DNA of 11,948 nucleotides from JAISGQ01 sp964500965 (GCA_964500965.1 CAZCQZ010000048.1:1-11948); one strand, 5' to 3'; positions 1 to 8,308 are shown, counted from the stretch's first letter. Notes: generated by a model not told the origin, from the letters alone. Numbers and translations: made by a program.

Positions 1-56
1 ATTTTATCTCCTTTTAGGGCGTTTGTCGACTCTACTTAAAGTGTAATACTTCAAAT

Positions 57-90
57 GTCTCATTTCTTTGCTTGCCCAAAGAAACGAGAC
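57..90. repeat. 14-bp inverted repeat with one mismatch
   Basis: Bases 57-70 (GTCTCATTTCTTTG) pair with 77-90 (CAAAGAAACGAGAC) around the 6-base loop CTTGCC. The only imperfect position is A-C on the forward strand, which becomes a G-U wobble in a reverse-strand transcript. If this is an RNA structure, the reverse strand would therefore fold slightly better. No U-tract follows on either strand, so it is not an obvious intrinsic terminator. Confidence 0.65.
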
Positions 91-104
91 ACAAAGAAAG
101 AGCA

Positions 105-166
105 ATCAGGAGGGGGAAGTTTCGATAAACAAAATCGCTTGCGATTTTGTACTTCCCCCTCCTGAT
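105..166. repeat. Long bulged hairpin, 16 bp plus 10 bp
   Basis: The outer arms 105-120 and 151-166 are perfectly complementary over 16 bases. Directly inside, 129-138 and 141-150 are perfectly complementary over 10 bases around a TT centre. The only unpaired segment is an 8-base bulge, TTCGATAA, at 121-128. The arms are purine-rich on one side (AGGAGGGGGAAG) and pyrimidine-rich on the other. There is no T-run after either arm, so an ordinary terminator is unlikely. It fits better as a REP-like palindromic element or part of a structured RNA. Confidence 0.75.
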
Positions 167-182
167 AACCTCCCCTTTCAAT

Positions 183-312
183 GACCAAAAGGGTCGCCAT
201 ACCTGCCGTGGCAAGGCTTGTGCTCCTGAATTACCGAATATCAGCGGCAGGTATTACATTTTCCCTCAAACCAACCTTGCTCAATTCCCTTTTGGAATAC
301 CCTTTACAGGGT
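183..312. repeat. Cluster of four further inverted repeats
   Basis: Four stems follow one another. Bases 183-186/192-195 form a 4-bp stem (GACC/GGTC). Bases 199-208/245-254 form a perfect 10-bp stem (ATACCTGCCG/CGGCAGGTAT) enclosing a 36-base interior that holds a further 4-bp stem (226-229/241-244). Bases 284-288/294-298 form a 5-bp stem (ATTCC/GGAAT), and 299-303/308-312 another (ACCCT/AGGGT). The 10-bp stem is convincing alone; the short ones matter only because they sit end to end. Confidence 0.5.
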
Positions 313-347
313 GTATCGCTTGTGCGGTATTGAAATTACCTGTCTTG

Positions 348-376
348 TTGTAAAACTTCAAGTAAAATGATATACT
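348..376 (+). promoter_or_regulatory. Probable sigma-A promoter of hydF
   Basis: TTGTAA at 348-353 and TATACT at 371-376 are separated by 17 bases, close to the sigma-A consensus. Transcription would start near 383, giving a leader of about 68 bases before the hydF start at 451. The leader carries a 10-bp palindrome, ATATGCATAT, at 394-403. Confidence 0.5.
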
Positions 377-450
377 ACGAAACAGACAAAGTTATATGCA
401 TATCAGACTACTTGTAAATATATTTTAAAGATACTTTCTAAGGTGATTTT

Positions 451-1653
451 ATGAGTAATTTAAATCAAACGCCCTCCGGTGAACGTGTACACATTGCGTT
501 CTTCGGGCGGAGAAATGTTGGAAAATCAAGTCTTGTCAATGCCTTTACCGGGCAAGAAATAGCTATAGTTTCCGATGTTAAGGGCACTACTACCGACCCT
601 GTTACAAAGGCTATGGAGCTTTTGCCCCTCGGTCCTGTTAAAATAATTGACACCCCCGGCATTGATGATGTGGGCGTACTGGGTGAAATGCGTGTGCGCC
701 GTACCTTGCAGGTGCTTAACAAAACCGACCTTGCGGTTTTGGTTGCGGACGCCACTGTCGGAATCGGTGAAATTGAAAGCAATCTGATTGCTTTGTTTAA
801 AAAGAAAAATGTTCCTTTCATTCTGGCTTACAATAAGGCGGATTTGCAGGATAACGTTCCGAACGCGCAGGACAATGTAATTTGGGTCAGCGCGAAAACA
901 GGGCTTAATATTCACGAGCTTAAAGAGCTTGCCGCCCATGTATCGCTCCGTGATGAGCCTAAACGCCCCCTTGTTGCGGATTTGCTCTCCCCCAACGACA
1001 CCGTTGTGCTCGTTATTCCAATTGACAATGCCGCGCCAAAAGGCAGGCTTATACTTCCTCAGCAGCAGACAATTCGCGATATTCTGGAGGCAGGCGCAAA
1101 TGCCCTTGTTTGCCGTGACACCGAGCTTACCGCCACCCTGCAAAAGCTCAGCGCGCCCCCGAAGCTGGTAATTACAGACAGTCAGGTTTTCGGTGCGGTC
1201 AGCAAACTGGTTTCCCGTGAAATACCTCTGACATCTTTTTCTATTCTTATGGCGCGCTATAAGGGCAATTTACCCCAGGCTGTAAAAGGTGCTGCCGCTG
1301 TTGATTCTCTTAAAGACGGCGACAGGGTGCTTATTGCGGAGGGCTGTACTCACCATAGGCAATGCAATGATATAGGCAGTGTCAAGCTTCCGAACTGGAT
1401 TCGCAAACATACCGGTGTTGAGCCTGAGTTTTGCTTTTCCTCCGGCACGGAATTTCCGGAGGATTTAAGCGAATTTAAAATGGTTATACACTGCGGCGGC
1501 TGTATGCTCAACGAAAGGGAAATGCAATATCGCCTCGGTTGCTGTGAGGACGCAGGTGTTCCCGTTACAAACTACGGCATACTGATAGCCTATCTTAACG
1601 GCATATTAAAGCGTACCATCGAGCCGTTTTCGGAGCTTAACGAAATTTTATGA
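451..1653 (+). CDS. hydF: [FeFe]-hydrogenase H-cluster maturation GTPase HydF
   Basis: HydF is the scaffold GTPase on which the 2Fe subcluster of the [FeFe]-hydrogenase active site is completed, with HydE and HydG, before delivery to the apo-hydrogenase in the cytoplasm. The 400-residue protein has the full family layout. The N-terminal GTPase domain shows a P-loop (GRRNVGKS, 19-26), switch threonines TTTDP (46-50), DTPG (67-70), NKAD (128-131) and SAK (147-149). A middle dimerisation region follows. The C-terminal cluster-binding domain holds C299-x-H301 and H347-C348-x2-C351, matching the family's CxH...HCxxC iron-sulfur site. The start has AAGGTG five bases upstream. HydE, HydG and a hydrogenase are not in this window, so they must be encoded elsewhere if the pathway works. 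No clear terminator follows, so some readthrough into the next gene is possible. Confidence 0.97.
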   Translation: MSNLNQTPSGERVHIAFFGRRNVGKSSLVNAFTGQEIAIVSDVKGTTTDPVTKAMELLPLGPVKIIDTPGIDDVGVLGEMRVRRTLQVLNKTDLAVLVADATVGIGEIESNLIALFKKKNVPFILAYNKADLQDNVPNAQDNVIWVSAKTGLNIHELKELAAHVSLRDEPKRPLVADLLSPNDTVVLVIPIDNAAPKGRLILPQQQTIRDILEAGANALVCRDTELTATLQKLSAPPKLVITDSQVFGAVSKLVSREIPLTSFSILMARYKGNLPQAVKGAAAVDSLKDGDRVLIAEGCTHHRQCNDIGSVKLPNWIRKHTGVEPEFCFSSGTEFPEDLSEFKMVIHCGGCMLNEREMQYRLGCCEDAGVPVTNYGILIAYLNGILKRTIEPFSELNEIL

Positions 1654-1703
1654 CTTTGCACAAAAACGCGTTCTTAATTTCGTGTATTTCATCAAATCGT
1701 TTA

Positions 1704-1732
1704 TTGATTTTGCATGAATTTCGCACTATAAT
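1704..1732 (+). promoter_or_regulatory. Strong sigma-A promoter before the transporter
   Basis: TTGATT at 1704-1709 and a perfect TATAAT at 1727-1732 are spaced by 17 bases. Transcription would begin near 1739, leaving a leader of about 43 bases. The transporter and the following hydrolase can therefore be expressed independently of hydF. TTCCTC (1735-1740) could pair with GAGGAA (1763-1768), the likely ribosome binding site, but the first arm straddles the expected start of transcription. Confidence 0.65.
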
Positions 1733-1781
1733 TTTTCCTCGGTGAAAATGATTTTTTCGTGAGAGGAAGCGCGTTTGCAAT

Positions 1782-2900
1782 ATGACTGCATTGAAAGCCA
1801 CCGTAAGCTTTGTTAAGAAAAACACCGTCATGGTGATTGCTCTTGCCGCTGCCGCCGTTACAAGCTTTATTGTACCTCCGGACAGAGAATATCTCGGCTA
1901 TTTCGATTTTAAAACTCTTACCTGTCTTTTCTGCGTACTGGCTGTGGTATGCGCTTTGAAAAATATTCGCTTTTTCTACATTCTTGCCGAAAAGATTGTC
2001 AGATGCTTCAAGAACGCACGGTTAAGTATTCTGGCATTGGTTTACATAACCTTTATCGGTTCTATGCTGATTGCAAACGACATGGCTTTGCTTACCTTTC
2101 TTCCTCTCGGATATTTCGTGCTGAGCACCACCGGCAAGGAAAAATACATGGCGTTCACTTTTATCATGCAGAACATTGCCGCAAATCTCGGCGGTATGCT
2201 CACTCCTTTCGGCAACCCTCAGAATCTTTATCTTTATTCAAAATTTCATATTCCCACCGTTGAATTTATTCAAATAATGGACCCTGCCTTTATCTTGTCC
2301 GTTTTGCTGATTACTGTCTGCTGCCTGATTTTTGTCAAGCCCGAACCTCTTGAGCTTAACGGGGAAAAGGCATCGCTACCTGTCGGGAAAACCATACTTT
2401 ATCTGATTCTTTTTGCCTTTTCCATTATTATTGTCTTCCGCATTATCCCCTATTGGGTCGGTTTGATAATCATTCCGGCAGTTCTTCTGGCGGTTGACAG
2501 AAAGGCTCTCAAAGCAGTGGATTATCCTCTGCTTTTAACCTTTGTATTCTTCTTTATTTTTGCCGGAAACATGGCCAGAATTGATGTAGTACGCTCGTTC
2601 TTCTCCGCGCTTCTCGAGAAGAATACTCTGCTTGTTTCTGTGCTCTCCTGCCAGTTTATTAGCAATGTTCCCTCTGCTGTTCTGCTTTCGCAGTTTACCG
2701 AAAATTATGCGGAGCTGCTTATCGGCGTAAACATCGGCGGTGTCGGAACACTCATTGCTTCCCTTGCAAGCCTGATAACATTCAGAGAATACACCAGCCA
2801 CAATCCCGGCAAAACCGGGTACTATGTGAAAACCTTTTCCGCCTTTAATTTCGGCTTTTTAGCCGTTCTCACAGGACTTGCTCCCATACTCACATTCTAG
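1782..2900 (+). CDS. SLC13/ArsB-NhaD (citrate transporter-like) family membrane permease
   Basis: This is a 372-residue, highly hydrophobic protein with about ten membrane segments, expected in the cytoplasmic membrane. The motif FGNPQN (143-148) after a Gly-rich turn, an earlier IANDMALLTFLPL segment (97-109) and the later SNVPSAVLLSQFT are the paired re-entrant-loop signatures of the ion transporter superfamily that includes the SLC13 dicarboxylate/citrate carriers, ArsB and NhaD. The family moves anions such as dicarboxylates, sulfate or arsenite, or exchanges sodium for protons; I cannot tell which from sequence. It is somewhat shorter than the usual 400-450 residues but has both halves and no obvious break. 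GAGGAAG lies about 12 bases before the ATG, slightly far; M17 is an alternative start. Its stop codon overlaps the ribosome binding site of the hydrolase gene that follows, so the two are co-translated and may share a pathway. Confidence 0.8.
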   Translation: MTALKATVSFVKKNTVMVIALAAAAVTSFIVPPDREYLGYFDFKTLTCLFCVLAVVCALKNIRFFYILAEKIVRCFKNARLSILALVYITFIGSMLIANDMALLTFLPLGYFVLSTTGKEKYMAFTFIMQNIAANLGGMLTPFGNPQNLYLYSKFHIPTVEFIQIMDPAFILSVLLITVCCLIFVKPEPLELNGEKASLPVGKTILYLILFAFSIIIVFRIIPYWVGLIIIPAVLLAVDRKALKAVDYPLLLTFVFFFIFAGNMARIDVVRSFFSALLEKNTLLVSVLSCQFISNVPSAVLLSQFTENYAELLIGVNIGGVGTLIASLASLITFREYTSHNPGKTGYYVKTFSAFNFGFLAVLTGLAPILTF

Positions 2901-2911
2901 GAGGATTTTCG

Positions 2912-3433
2912 ATGAAGAAAATTTTAGTAGTCGTTGATATTCAAAATGACTTTGTTGACGGTGCTCTGGGCACGCCGGAGGCTGTCGCCATTATCGACAA
3001 TGCGGTAAATAAAATCAAGAGCTTTGACGGCAAGATTTTTGTCACCCTTGATACCCATTTTGACAATTATATGGAAACCTCGGAGGGCAAAAAGCTACCC
3101 GTTCCTCACTGCATTAAGGGCACGGACGGCTGGCGGCTGAACGAAAGAATTTCCGAAGCGCTTTTCAACAAGGGCTGTACGGCTGTTGAAAAACCCACTT
3201 TCGGCGCTGTTGAGCTGCCTGAGCTTATAAAAGCCGAGGTTGGCAACGAAGATTTTTCCATTGAGCTTATAGGGCTTTGCACCGATATTTGCGTTGTTTC
3301 AAACGCACTTCTTCTGAAAGCACATTTTCCCGAAAAGGAAATCACCGTCGATTCCTCCTGCTGTGCCGGCGTTACCCCGGCCACTCACAATTCGGCACTT
3401 GACACTATGAAAATGTGTCAGATAAACGTTTAA
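2912..3433 (+). CDS. Nicotinamidase-like cysteine hydrolase (isochorismatase superfamily)
   Basis: The 173-residue cytoplasmic protein carries the catalytic Asp-Lys-Cys triad of this superfamily at D9 (VVDIQNDF), K94 (EKPTFGA) and C127 (GLCTDICVVS). The metal ligands expected of nicotinamidases are also visible: D47 and H49 (LDTHFDNY) and H66 (PHCIKGTDGW). Nicotinamidases convert nicotinamide to nicotinate and ammonia in NAD salvage, and that is the best guess here. Related isochorismatase-fold hydrolases act on other amides, so the substrate is not certain. Its length is typical for short clostridial members. The ribosome binding site TAGGAGG overlaps the upstream transporter's stop codon and lies 8 bases before the ATG. 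This coupling raises, but does not prove, the idea that the transporter handles a related carboxylate. A strong hairpin follows at 3462-3498. Confidence 0.85.
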   Translation: MKKILVVVDIQNDFVDGALGTPEAVAIIDNAVNKIKSFDGKIFVTLDTHFDNYMETSEGKKLPVPHCIKGTDGWRLNERISEALFNKGCTAVEKPTFGAVELPELIKAEVGNEDFSIELIGLCTDICVVSNALLLKAHFPEKEITVDSSCCAGVTPATHNSALDTMKMCQINV

Positions 3434-3461
3434 TCGGAGCTTTGCTCATATTAAAACATTT

Positions 3462-3498
3462 ATCCCCTACAGAGTTAAATTTAATCTCTGTAGGGGAT
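3462..3498. terminator. Bidirectional intrinsic terminator between convergent genes
   Basis: The arms 3462-3474 (ATCCCCTACAGAG) and 3486-3498 (CTCTGTAGGGGAT) pair perfectly over 13 bases around an 11-base AT loop. The hairpin sits 29 bases after the forward hydrolase gene and 31 bases after the end of the reverse membrane-protein gene. It is followed by T-rich sequence forward (TTGTTATTT), while the reverse side is mixed A/T. It most likely ends transcripts from both sides. Confidence 0.8.
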
Positions 3499-3528
3499 TG
3501 TTATTTCTGCGCGACGGCTATTTCTATA

Positions 3529-4776
3529 TTATTCAAAATCCATTTCGGAATAGATGTGCAAAAGTCTGCCGATAGACTCCTTATCCTTATAGTAATTGTA
3601 AATGTTTAATACCCGCTGCCAAATCTGCTCGTCAAAATGATAATCGGGGTTTTGCTCTGCAAATATCTCCGTATACTCCCTTAAATCGGAATATATGAGA
3701 CTGCTCAGCTCATAACACACATAAATATCGTCCTCATAGATTTTGTATTGCTCAAGCTGTGCAAATGTATTGAGCTGACCGTACACAAAAGCATAATCGT
3801 TTTCGTCTGTTATTAACGCCTTTTCATAGGTGAAAATGTAAAGCAACGGCAATTCGGTACTGCTCTTTTTGTAGCGTTCACTGGGAATTGATGCGGAAAT
3901 GACAAACGCTCCCTCAGAGTAATCCGAAGCAAGAAGCTTATATTTATAATCGCACGTAGCATATTGATTACCCACCAGCAGGTATTGTTCATCAAGTGGA
4001 ACACTTTCGTCAAAAACTATTGACGGGTCTTTATCTCTGACTGTCATGTACGGCGAAGCAGGGGCAACAACATTGCCGTCAAACCCGGCAAGCAGTGAGC
4101 TGCATGTATCAATATAGTCATTGTTCAGATTTCTGCGTTCCGTGACATCATATGTTATGTTTTCAAAATACGGTCTGAGCGTATCTATAACACGGCTGAC
4201 GATTGCTTCATCGGCTTTTGGCGGATCGGGATAAATAATCGGCGTTACAACAGTTTCCGAAAACTCAACGCTTATTGTCCAATCCTGTCCGAACGCAAAG
4301 CCGTTATTTGTTAAAACAATGTAATACCAGTCATCTGTTAACGGCTGTTCAAGTGCTTCAATGTCGTATGCCTTTGAAATATCTATGGTTACAACCCCGG
4401 TTGAATGCGCTTTGATTTTTCTTCCTCTGAATGCAACCTTGTCATTCAGAGGTTTGATTTCTTCACCGGTTGTCCACAGCATAAGCTTTAGCTTCGATTC
4501 AAGCACCAGGTCATTGTCCGATTCATTCTCGATTTTAACGGAGATAATGCCCTCTCCCTCATACACCGATGAAAAACTCAAGTCGTCACTGTCATGCGGT
4601 GTGAACATTCCGCCTGCAAATGCGGAAATGCCTATATTCAGGCACAGCATTACGGCAAGAGCGACAATGTATTTGACCGGACGTATTTTCAGGCGTGGCT
4701 TACTTATCTTTGCGCCTGTTTTTTCTTCAAATATATTTATGATATTATCTACACTGGATTTACCGAAATTGCCCAT
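3529..4776 (-). CDS. Single-pass membrane protein, putative anti-sigma factor or sensor
   Basis: I do not recognise a named family. The 415-residue protein has a short basic cytoplasmic segment (1-33), one membrane span at about 34-57 (VKYIVALAVMLCLNIGISAF) and a large outside part of about 355 residues. The outside part begins with a beta-rich, Ig-like stretch (about 68-175: VYEGEGIISVKIENESDNDL and onward). After a proline-rich linker (IIYPDPPKADE) comes a second, acidic and tyrosine-rich region to the C terminus. The gene starts 9 bases after the stop of an ECF sigma factor gene, and that stop (TAG) overlaps its AGGAGG ribosome binding site. This arrangement is typical of sigma/anti-sigma pairs, where the cytoplasmic tail holds the sigma factor and the outside domain senses a signal. 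The 33-residue tail is short for a zinc-binding anti-sigma domain and has no HxxxCxxC motif, so the role is inferred from position only. Confidence 0.6.
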   Translation of the reverse strand: MGNFGKSSVDNIINIFEEKTGAKISKPRLKIRPVKYIVALAVMLCLNIGISAFAGGMFTPHDSDDLSFSSVYEGEGIISVKIENESDNDLVLESKLKLMLWTTGEEIKPLNDKVAFRGRKIKAHSTGVVTIDISKAYDIEALEQPLTDDWYYIVLTNNGFAFGQDWTISVEFSETVVTPIIYPDPPKADEAIVSRVIDTLRPYFENITYDVTERRNLNNDYIDTCSSLLAGFDGNVVAPASPYMTVRDKDPSIVFDESVPLDEQYLLVGNQYATCDYKYKLLASDYSEGAFVISASIPSERYKKSSTELPLLYIFTYEKALITDENDYAFVYGQLNTFAQLEQYKIYEDDIYVCYELSSLIYSDLREYTEIFAEQNPDYHFDEQIWQRVLNIYNYYKDKESIGRLLHIYSEMDFE

Positions 4777-4785
4777 TGTTACCTC

Positions 4786-5337
4786 CTAATATGTTCCATT
4801 CAATGTCTTTCGCAGTTTTGCTTTTGTATAAAAAAGGCGATTCTCGACCTGCTTCACGCTCATGCTCAAAACCAACGCTATCTCATGCGGCTTCTGCTCG
4901 TAATAATAGCGGCGTATGAGTATTTCGCGGTCAGGCTCTTTTAGCGCTTTGACCGCCGCAGTTAAGGCACAAAGGGTTTCTTCGCTGACCGCTTCATCTT
5001 CAATATCCATTTGATTTATCAGCACTGCATTTTCCAGCGGCATTGTGCTTTGCCGTGCAAATGCACGGCACCTGTTGTGCGCCTGAGTTCTGGCAACGAT
5101 TGACAGCCACGTTTTCAGCTTTCCTCGATTCGGGTCGTATTTGTCGGGATTTTCCCACAGATAAATAAATGCATCTGCCACACATTCCTCTATGTCCTGT
5201 GACGTGCCCAAATCGCCTAAAACACCGTTGGCTACCGACCACAGAAGCTTTGAGTATTTTCTTATAACATACCCGATAACATCTTCGTTGTGATTTTTCA
5301 GCTCTTTTGCGATTTTTTCGTCATCCAAAAATTTCAC
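4786..5337 (-). CDS. ECF-family RNA polymerase sigma factor
   Basis: The protein (183 residues as drawn) has the two-domain form of extracytoplasmic-function sigma factors. Region 2 spans about 18-92, with the -10 recognition and core-binding helices (DIEECVADAFIYLWENPDKYD followed by LKTWLSIVARTQAHNRCR). Region 4 spans about 125-178, with a helix-turn-helix (EIALVLSMSVKQVENRLFYTKAKLRKTL). It would direct RNA polymerase to a small stress or envelope regulon, probably including itself. The start is uncertain. The GTG at 5337 has its AGAG directly abutting with no spacing, whereas TTG at 5328 lies 6 bases after AGAGGTG and would give 180 residues. The upstream gap (5338-5421) holds an 8-bp palindrome, GACCGGTC (5357-5364), but no promoter I can name with confidence. 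The membrane protein behind it is the likely partner. Confidence 0.88.
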   Translation of the reverse strand: MKFLDDEKIAKELKNHNEDVIGYVIRKYSKLLWSVANGVLGDLGTSQDIEECVADAFIYLWENPDKYDPNRGKLKTWLSIVARTQAHNRCRAFARQSTMPLENAVLINQMDIEDEAVSEETLCALTAAVKALKEPDREILIRRYYYEQKPHEIALVLSMSVKQVENRLFYTKAKLRKTLNGTY

Positions 5338-5421
5338 CTCTTTGGTTTTTAAATCAGACCGGTCATATATAGTACGCTGAAAATGTTAAAATTACTTACT
5401 TTTTTTAAAAATTCCGTAATA

Positions 5422-5462
5422 AAAAGCACCACACAGGCGCAAAAACGCCTTGCAGTGCTTTT
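5422..5462 (-). terminator. Intrinsic terminator ending the gat operon
   Basis: The outer arms AAAAGCAC (5422-5429) and GTGCTTTT (5455-5462) pair over 8 bases, and the inner arms AGGCG (5435-5439) and CGCCT (5446-5450) over 5, with small internal loops. Read on the reverse strand the stem is followed by TTTTTATTA, the expected U-rich tail. It lies immediately after the Cys-rich gene and separates it from the sigma factor gene. Confidence 0.8.
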
Positions 5463-5464
5463 CC

Positions 5465-6277
5465 TCAAATTTCGTTTTTACCGATTATTCCCATTTCCGT
5501 GAGGTCACACAACAAATTATACAATCCGTCCTGTGATAAAACGCCTCTTTTAAGCTGTATCGGCAACAGATGTTGCTCATCAAGCTCGTAGTCAATCAGC
5601 CACGTTCCGCTTGAAACGTAGTCCGACAAGATTCCGATTATCTCTGCCAATTCGGGGGAAGACAGCTTTTCGGGTGTGCGCATCAGTGCTTCGGATACGG
5701 CATCATAAAGCGTTTCCATTCGGTTTATACGCGCTATTGCTTCTTCTATTGTCTTTTCGTCAATTTTCGCTTCATCGCCGCTTCTTTTAAAACCGAGCAC
5801 ATCGTTCAATGCATTTATTTCGTCGATTTCCTCCGTTACGCTTCGCAGAAATTCAAGACAGCTTTCGTCCTTTGCAAGATACTTTCCGGCTTTTTTGACA
5901 GCTTTTATAAACGCTTTGTCAAATTTCACCACATCACAGTTAGCCGCCAACGGACATATTCCCATCGCCCGTGGGTCAATCTCCGCATACACCCGTCCTT
6001 TTTCATCAACGGTTGGAAAAAAGGGGAATATCATACAGGAAAGGGGTCTTTCCTCTCGGTTGCATTTTCCGTTGCACACCGCAAGTCTGCCGCCGTCCGG
6101 CAGCTCGACAGTATCAAGGACTGTGTCTTCTCCCGGAAAAAGTCTCATTCCCGTTTCGCTGTCACCCTTACAGCAGGCGGCAGAGCACAGCTCACCGCAG
6201 TTGTGTCCTTTCAGCGGCGTAAGGTTTCCTATTGCCGCCTTTGCTTTTTCCACCGCTGAAACGCCTGTCCTTTTCAT
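5465..6277 (-). CDS. Cysteine-cluster protein, YkgJ-like, function unknown
   Basis: The 270-residue, apparently cytoplasmic protein has nine cysteines in its first 114 residues (27, 31, 35, 36, 68, 72, 81, 108, 114) and few after. The pattern Cx3Cx3CC, then CNGKC, RPLSC, and a final CPLAANC resembles the YkgJ-type cluster proteins, which are thought to bind zinc or an iron-sulfur centre. Their biochemical role is not established, so I give no function. The second half (about 120-270) is helical and charged, without a motif I recognise. AGGAG lies 7 bases before the ATG and 16 bases separate it from the MATE gene upstream, so it is the last gene of the gatC-to-here transcript. Its place behind mntP and an exporter makes a metal-related job thinkable, but that is guesswork. 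Confidence 0.65.
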   Translation of the reverse strand: MKRTGVSAVEKAKAAIGNLTPLKGHNCGELCSAACCKGDSETGMRLFPGEDTVLDTVELPDGGRLAVCNGKCNREERPLSCMIFPFFPTVDEKGRVYAEIDPRAMGICPLAANCDVVKFDKAFIKAVKKAGKYLAKDESCLEFLRSVTEEIDEINALNDVLGFKRSGDEAKIDEKTIEEAIARINRMETLYDAVSEALMRTPEKLSSPELAEIIGILSDYVSSGTWLIDYELDEQHLLPIQLKRGVLSQDGLYNLLCDLTEMGIIGKNEI

Positions 6278-6293
6278 TATATCACTCCTGAAA

Positions 6294-7712
6294 TCAAAGC
6301 CTTATCTTAGTCCAGTTGCCCTTTTTGACTCTCGGCCAGTAAAGAAGCAGTCTTATGCTCTGGTCAAAGCACATGCTTATCCACGCACCTATAAGCCCCC
6401 AGCCCAGCACCTTTGCAAACACATACGCACTCAGCGGTCGCATTATAGCAATGCTTACCAGGCTGACAAAGGCAGTGTATTTGGTATCTCCCGCACCTCT
6501 CAGTGCACCTGCGCATATGACCTGCGCTATCTGTAAGAACACTATAATCGCAATCAGCGGCATGATAATCTTACCGTAATCCAGCACGGTTTGGTCGTCT
6601 TGAGTAAACAGCCAGAATATGCGCCAATTTAGAATTATGAATATAATCGAAAGTACCATTGAACAGATGAAACCGATTTTCTGACAGAAGCTTACATACA
6701 CTCTCGCAAAATCCGGGCGTTTTTGACCAAGGCTCTGTCCCACAAGTGTTACGGAGGAAGCGGAAAGTCCGTCGGCAAAAGCGAATGAAATCGTAATTAC
6801 ATTCATGCCTATCTGATGTGCCGCAAACTCGGTAGTGCCCAGGTCTGCAACTATCATTGCAAACAGCAGGAAGCCTGTGCGAATGAATATCTGCTCCAAA
6901 AACGTGCTCGAACCGACATTTGCAATTGCTCCCACCGTCTTTTTATCAAAGGCGTTGGGTCTTTTCATTTTAAAATTCAGACTTATGTAGCTGTCTTTCG
7001 GAAGTATGGACAGAAACGCCATTACACAGCCTACCGCAGTTCCGGCTACTGTTGCTATGGCAGCACCGCGAACGCCAAGCTCCGGAAAGCCCAGATTGCC
7101 CTCTATGAGCAGGTAATTCAACACAACGTTGACGGCATTGGCACAGAGGTTGGTGCGCATTGCTATTTTCGTATTGCCTACGCCGCGCTGTGCGGCGTTT
7201 ATCATCATGTTGAAAATCATGAAAAATCCGCCGCCCATTATTATCCTGTAATAAGCTGTTGCTTCCTCCAGCGTTTCTCCCTCTATAGCACCTGCAAGAA
7301 GCATCAGCTTTTCCGCAAACACCACGCACAGAGTGCATATCACCGTTGCAAGAACGAGGGTTATTATCGCAACCTGCCTGAACGTTCGGTTTGCCGATTC
7401 TCTGTCGTTTTCGCCCTTTCTGCGTGCAACCACTGCGCTCAATGCCACGTTTATACTTATAAACACCGCAAGAGCTATCCATTTCGGCTGGTTTGTAAGC
7501 CCTACCGCGGCTATGGTCGATGTGCCCAGCACTCCGACCATTATCGTATCTACAAAAGACGCCAGCGCATTGAAAAAGGATTCAACCGCCGCCGGCCATG
7601 CTACGCGCAGTGTACTCCTTAAAAACTCTCCGTCACCGGGCATTTCTCCGCAAGGCTCACTGCCCCGAAGTACCCTTTTGGCATTGAAATATTTTCCGAC
7701 TATAACACCCAT
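6294..7712 (-). CDS. MATE family multidrug/cation efflux transporter
   Basis: MATE transporters are 12-helix membrane antiporters that expel drugs, dyes or metabolites in exchange for sodium or protons. The protein is strongly hydrophobic with the expected two six-helix halves. The first begins near AWPAAVESFFNALASFVDTI (mid N-terminal) with MVGVLGTSTIAAVGLTNQP, and the second near GSSTFLEQIFIRTGFLLF. Length is 472 residues from the start chosen here, normal for the family. I prefer the ATG at 7712: AAAAGGA lies 11 bases upstream and the gap to the mntP stop is 16 bases. An upstream ATG at 7751 would add 13 residues of poor character (SSLESCKRNEVK) inside the mntP coding region. The substrate cannot be read from sequence. 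It sits between mntP and the Cys-rich gene in a single transcript. Confidence 0.92.
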   Translation of the reverse strand: MGVIVGKYFNAKRVLRGSEPCGEMPGDGEFLRSTLRVAWPAAVESFFNALASFVDTIMVGVLGTSTIAAVGLTNQPKWIALAVFISINVALSAVVARRKGENDRESANRTFRQVAIITLVLATVICTLCVVFAEKLMLLAGAIEGETLEEATAYYRIIMGGGFFMIFNMMINAAQRGVGNTKIAMRTNLCANAVNVVLNYLLIEGNLGFPELGVRGAAIATVAGTAVGCVMAFLSILPKDSYISLNFKMKRPNAFDKKTVGAIANVGSSTFLEQIFIRTGFLLFAMIVADLGTTEFAAHQIGMNVITISFAFADGLSASSVTLVGQSLGQKRPDFARVYVSFCQKIGFICSMVLSIIFIILNWRIFWLFTQDDQTVLDYGKIIMPLIAIIVFLQIAQVICAGALRGAGDTKYTAFVSLVSIAIMRPLSAYVFAKVLGWGLIGAWISMCFDQSIRLLLYWPRVKKGNWTKIRL

Positions 7713-7728
7713 TTTAACTTCATTCCTT

Positions 7729-8304
7729 TTACAAGACTCCAAGCTGCTCAAGAAGCACTTTTATCCCTATTAAAATCAGGATAATGCCCCCTGCAACCTC
7801 GGCGCGTTTTTTGTACCTGTCACCGAAGATACTGCCCACCTTTACTCCCACTGCCGAAAGCACAAAGGTTACAGTACCGATAAGCATTGCGGCAAGCCAT
7901 ATATGTCCTCTCTGCTCTTTTGTAAACACCATTGCAAAGGAAACTCCAACTATGAGCGCATCTATGCTTGTTGCCACAGCCAGCGGAAGCATTGCTTTCG
8001 GTGACATATCGGGGTCGGTATTTTCTTCTTCCTTTGAAAACGCTTCTCTAAGCATATTTATTCCTATCAGCGCAAGCAGAATAAATGCTATGTAATTGGC
8101 AATGCTTTCTATCCTGCCCTTGAATATGTTGGCAAGATAGAAACCTATAATCGGCATTATCGCCTGAAACGCCCCGAAGTACACGCCGCATATAAGCGCA
8201 TGGCGCGGCTTTATTTTTTGCAGTGACAGACCTTTGCACACTGACACGGCAAAGGCATCCATTGACAGTGCCACCGCAACGATAAAAAGTTCAGCAAATC
8301 CCAT
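7729..8304 (-). CDS. mntP: Manganese efflux pump MntP
   Basis: MntP exports excess Mn(II) across the cytoplasmic membrane. The 191-residue protein has the family's six membrane segments in two related halves, each with the conserved acidic motif: ALSMDAFAVSVCKGL (D16) and ATSIDALIVGVSFAM (D115). The loop at 89-105 (FSKEEENTDPDMSPK) separates the halves and is acidic. Length and both aspartates match the family well. The ATG is 4 bases after the gatB stop, with AAAGGT as ribosome binding site overlapping the gatB end, so it is translationally coupled to gatB. No manganese (yybP-ykoY) riboswitch can be placed in front of it, since there is no room; expression presumably follows the gat promoter. 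That coupling is unusual for a metal-stress gene and is noted separately. Confidence 0.95.
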   Translation of the reverse strand: MGFAELFIVAVALSMDAFAVSVCKGLSLQKIKPRHALICGVYFGAFQAIMPIIGFYLANIFKGRIESIANYIAFILLALIGINMLREAFSKEEENTDPDMSPKAMLPLAVATSIDALIVGVSFAMVFTKEQRGHIWLAAMLIGTVTFVLSAVGVKVGSIFGDRYKKRAEVAGGIILILIGIKVLLEQLGVL

Positions 8305-8308
8305 AGCT

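Larger units (their letters stand above)
1..450. other. Gene-free region rich in inverted repeats
   Basis: I find no credible gene in these 450 bases. Short open frames exist on both strands (147-353 forward, 32-214 reverse), but both begin with TTG, lack a ribosome binding site and run through the palindromes. What does stand out is inverted repeats packed between 57 and 312, listed separately. Bases 313-450 hold the likely hydF promoter and leader. The repeat density suggests an intergenic repeat element or a structured RNA; this is inference and no transposase is present. Confidence 0.6.
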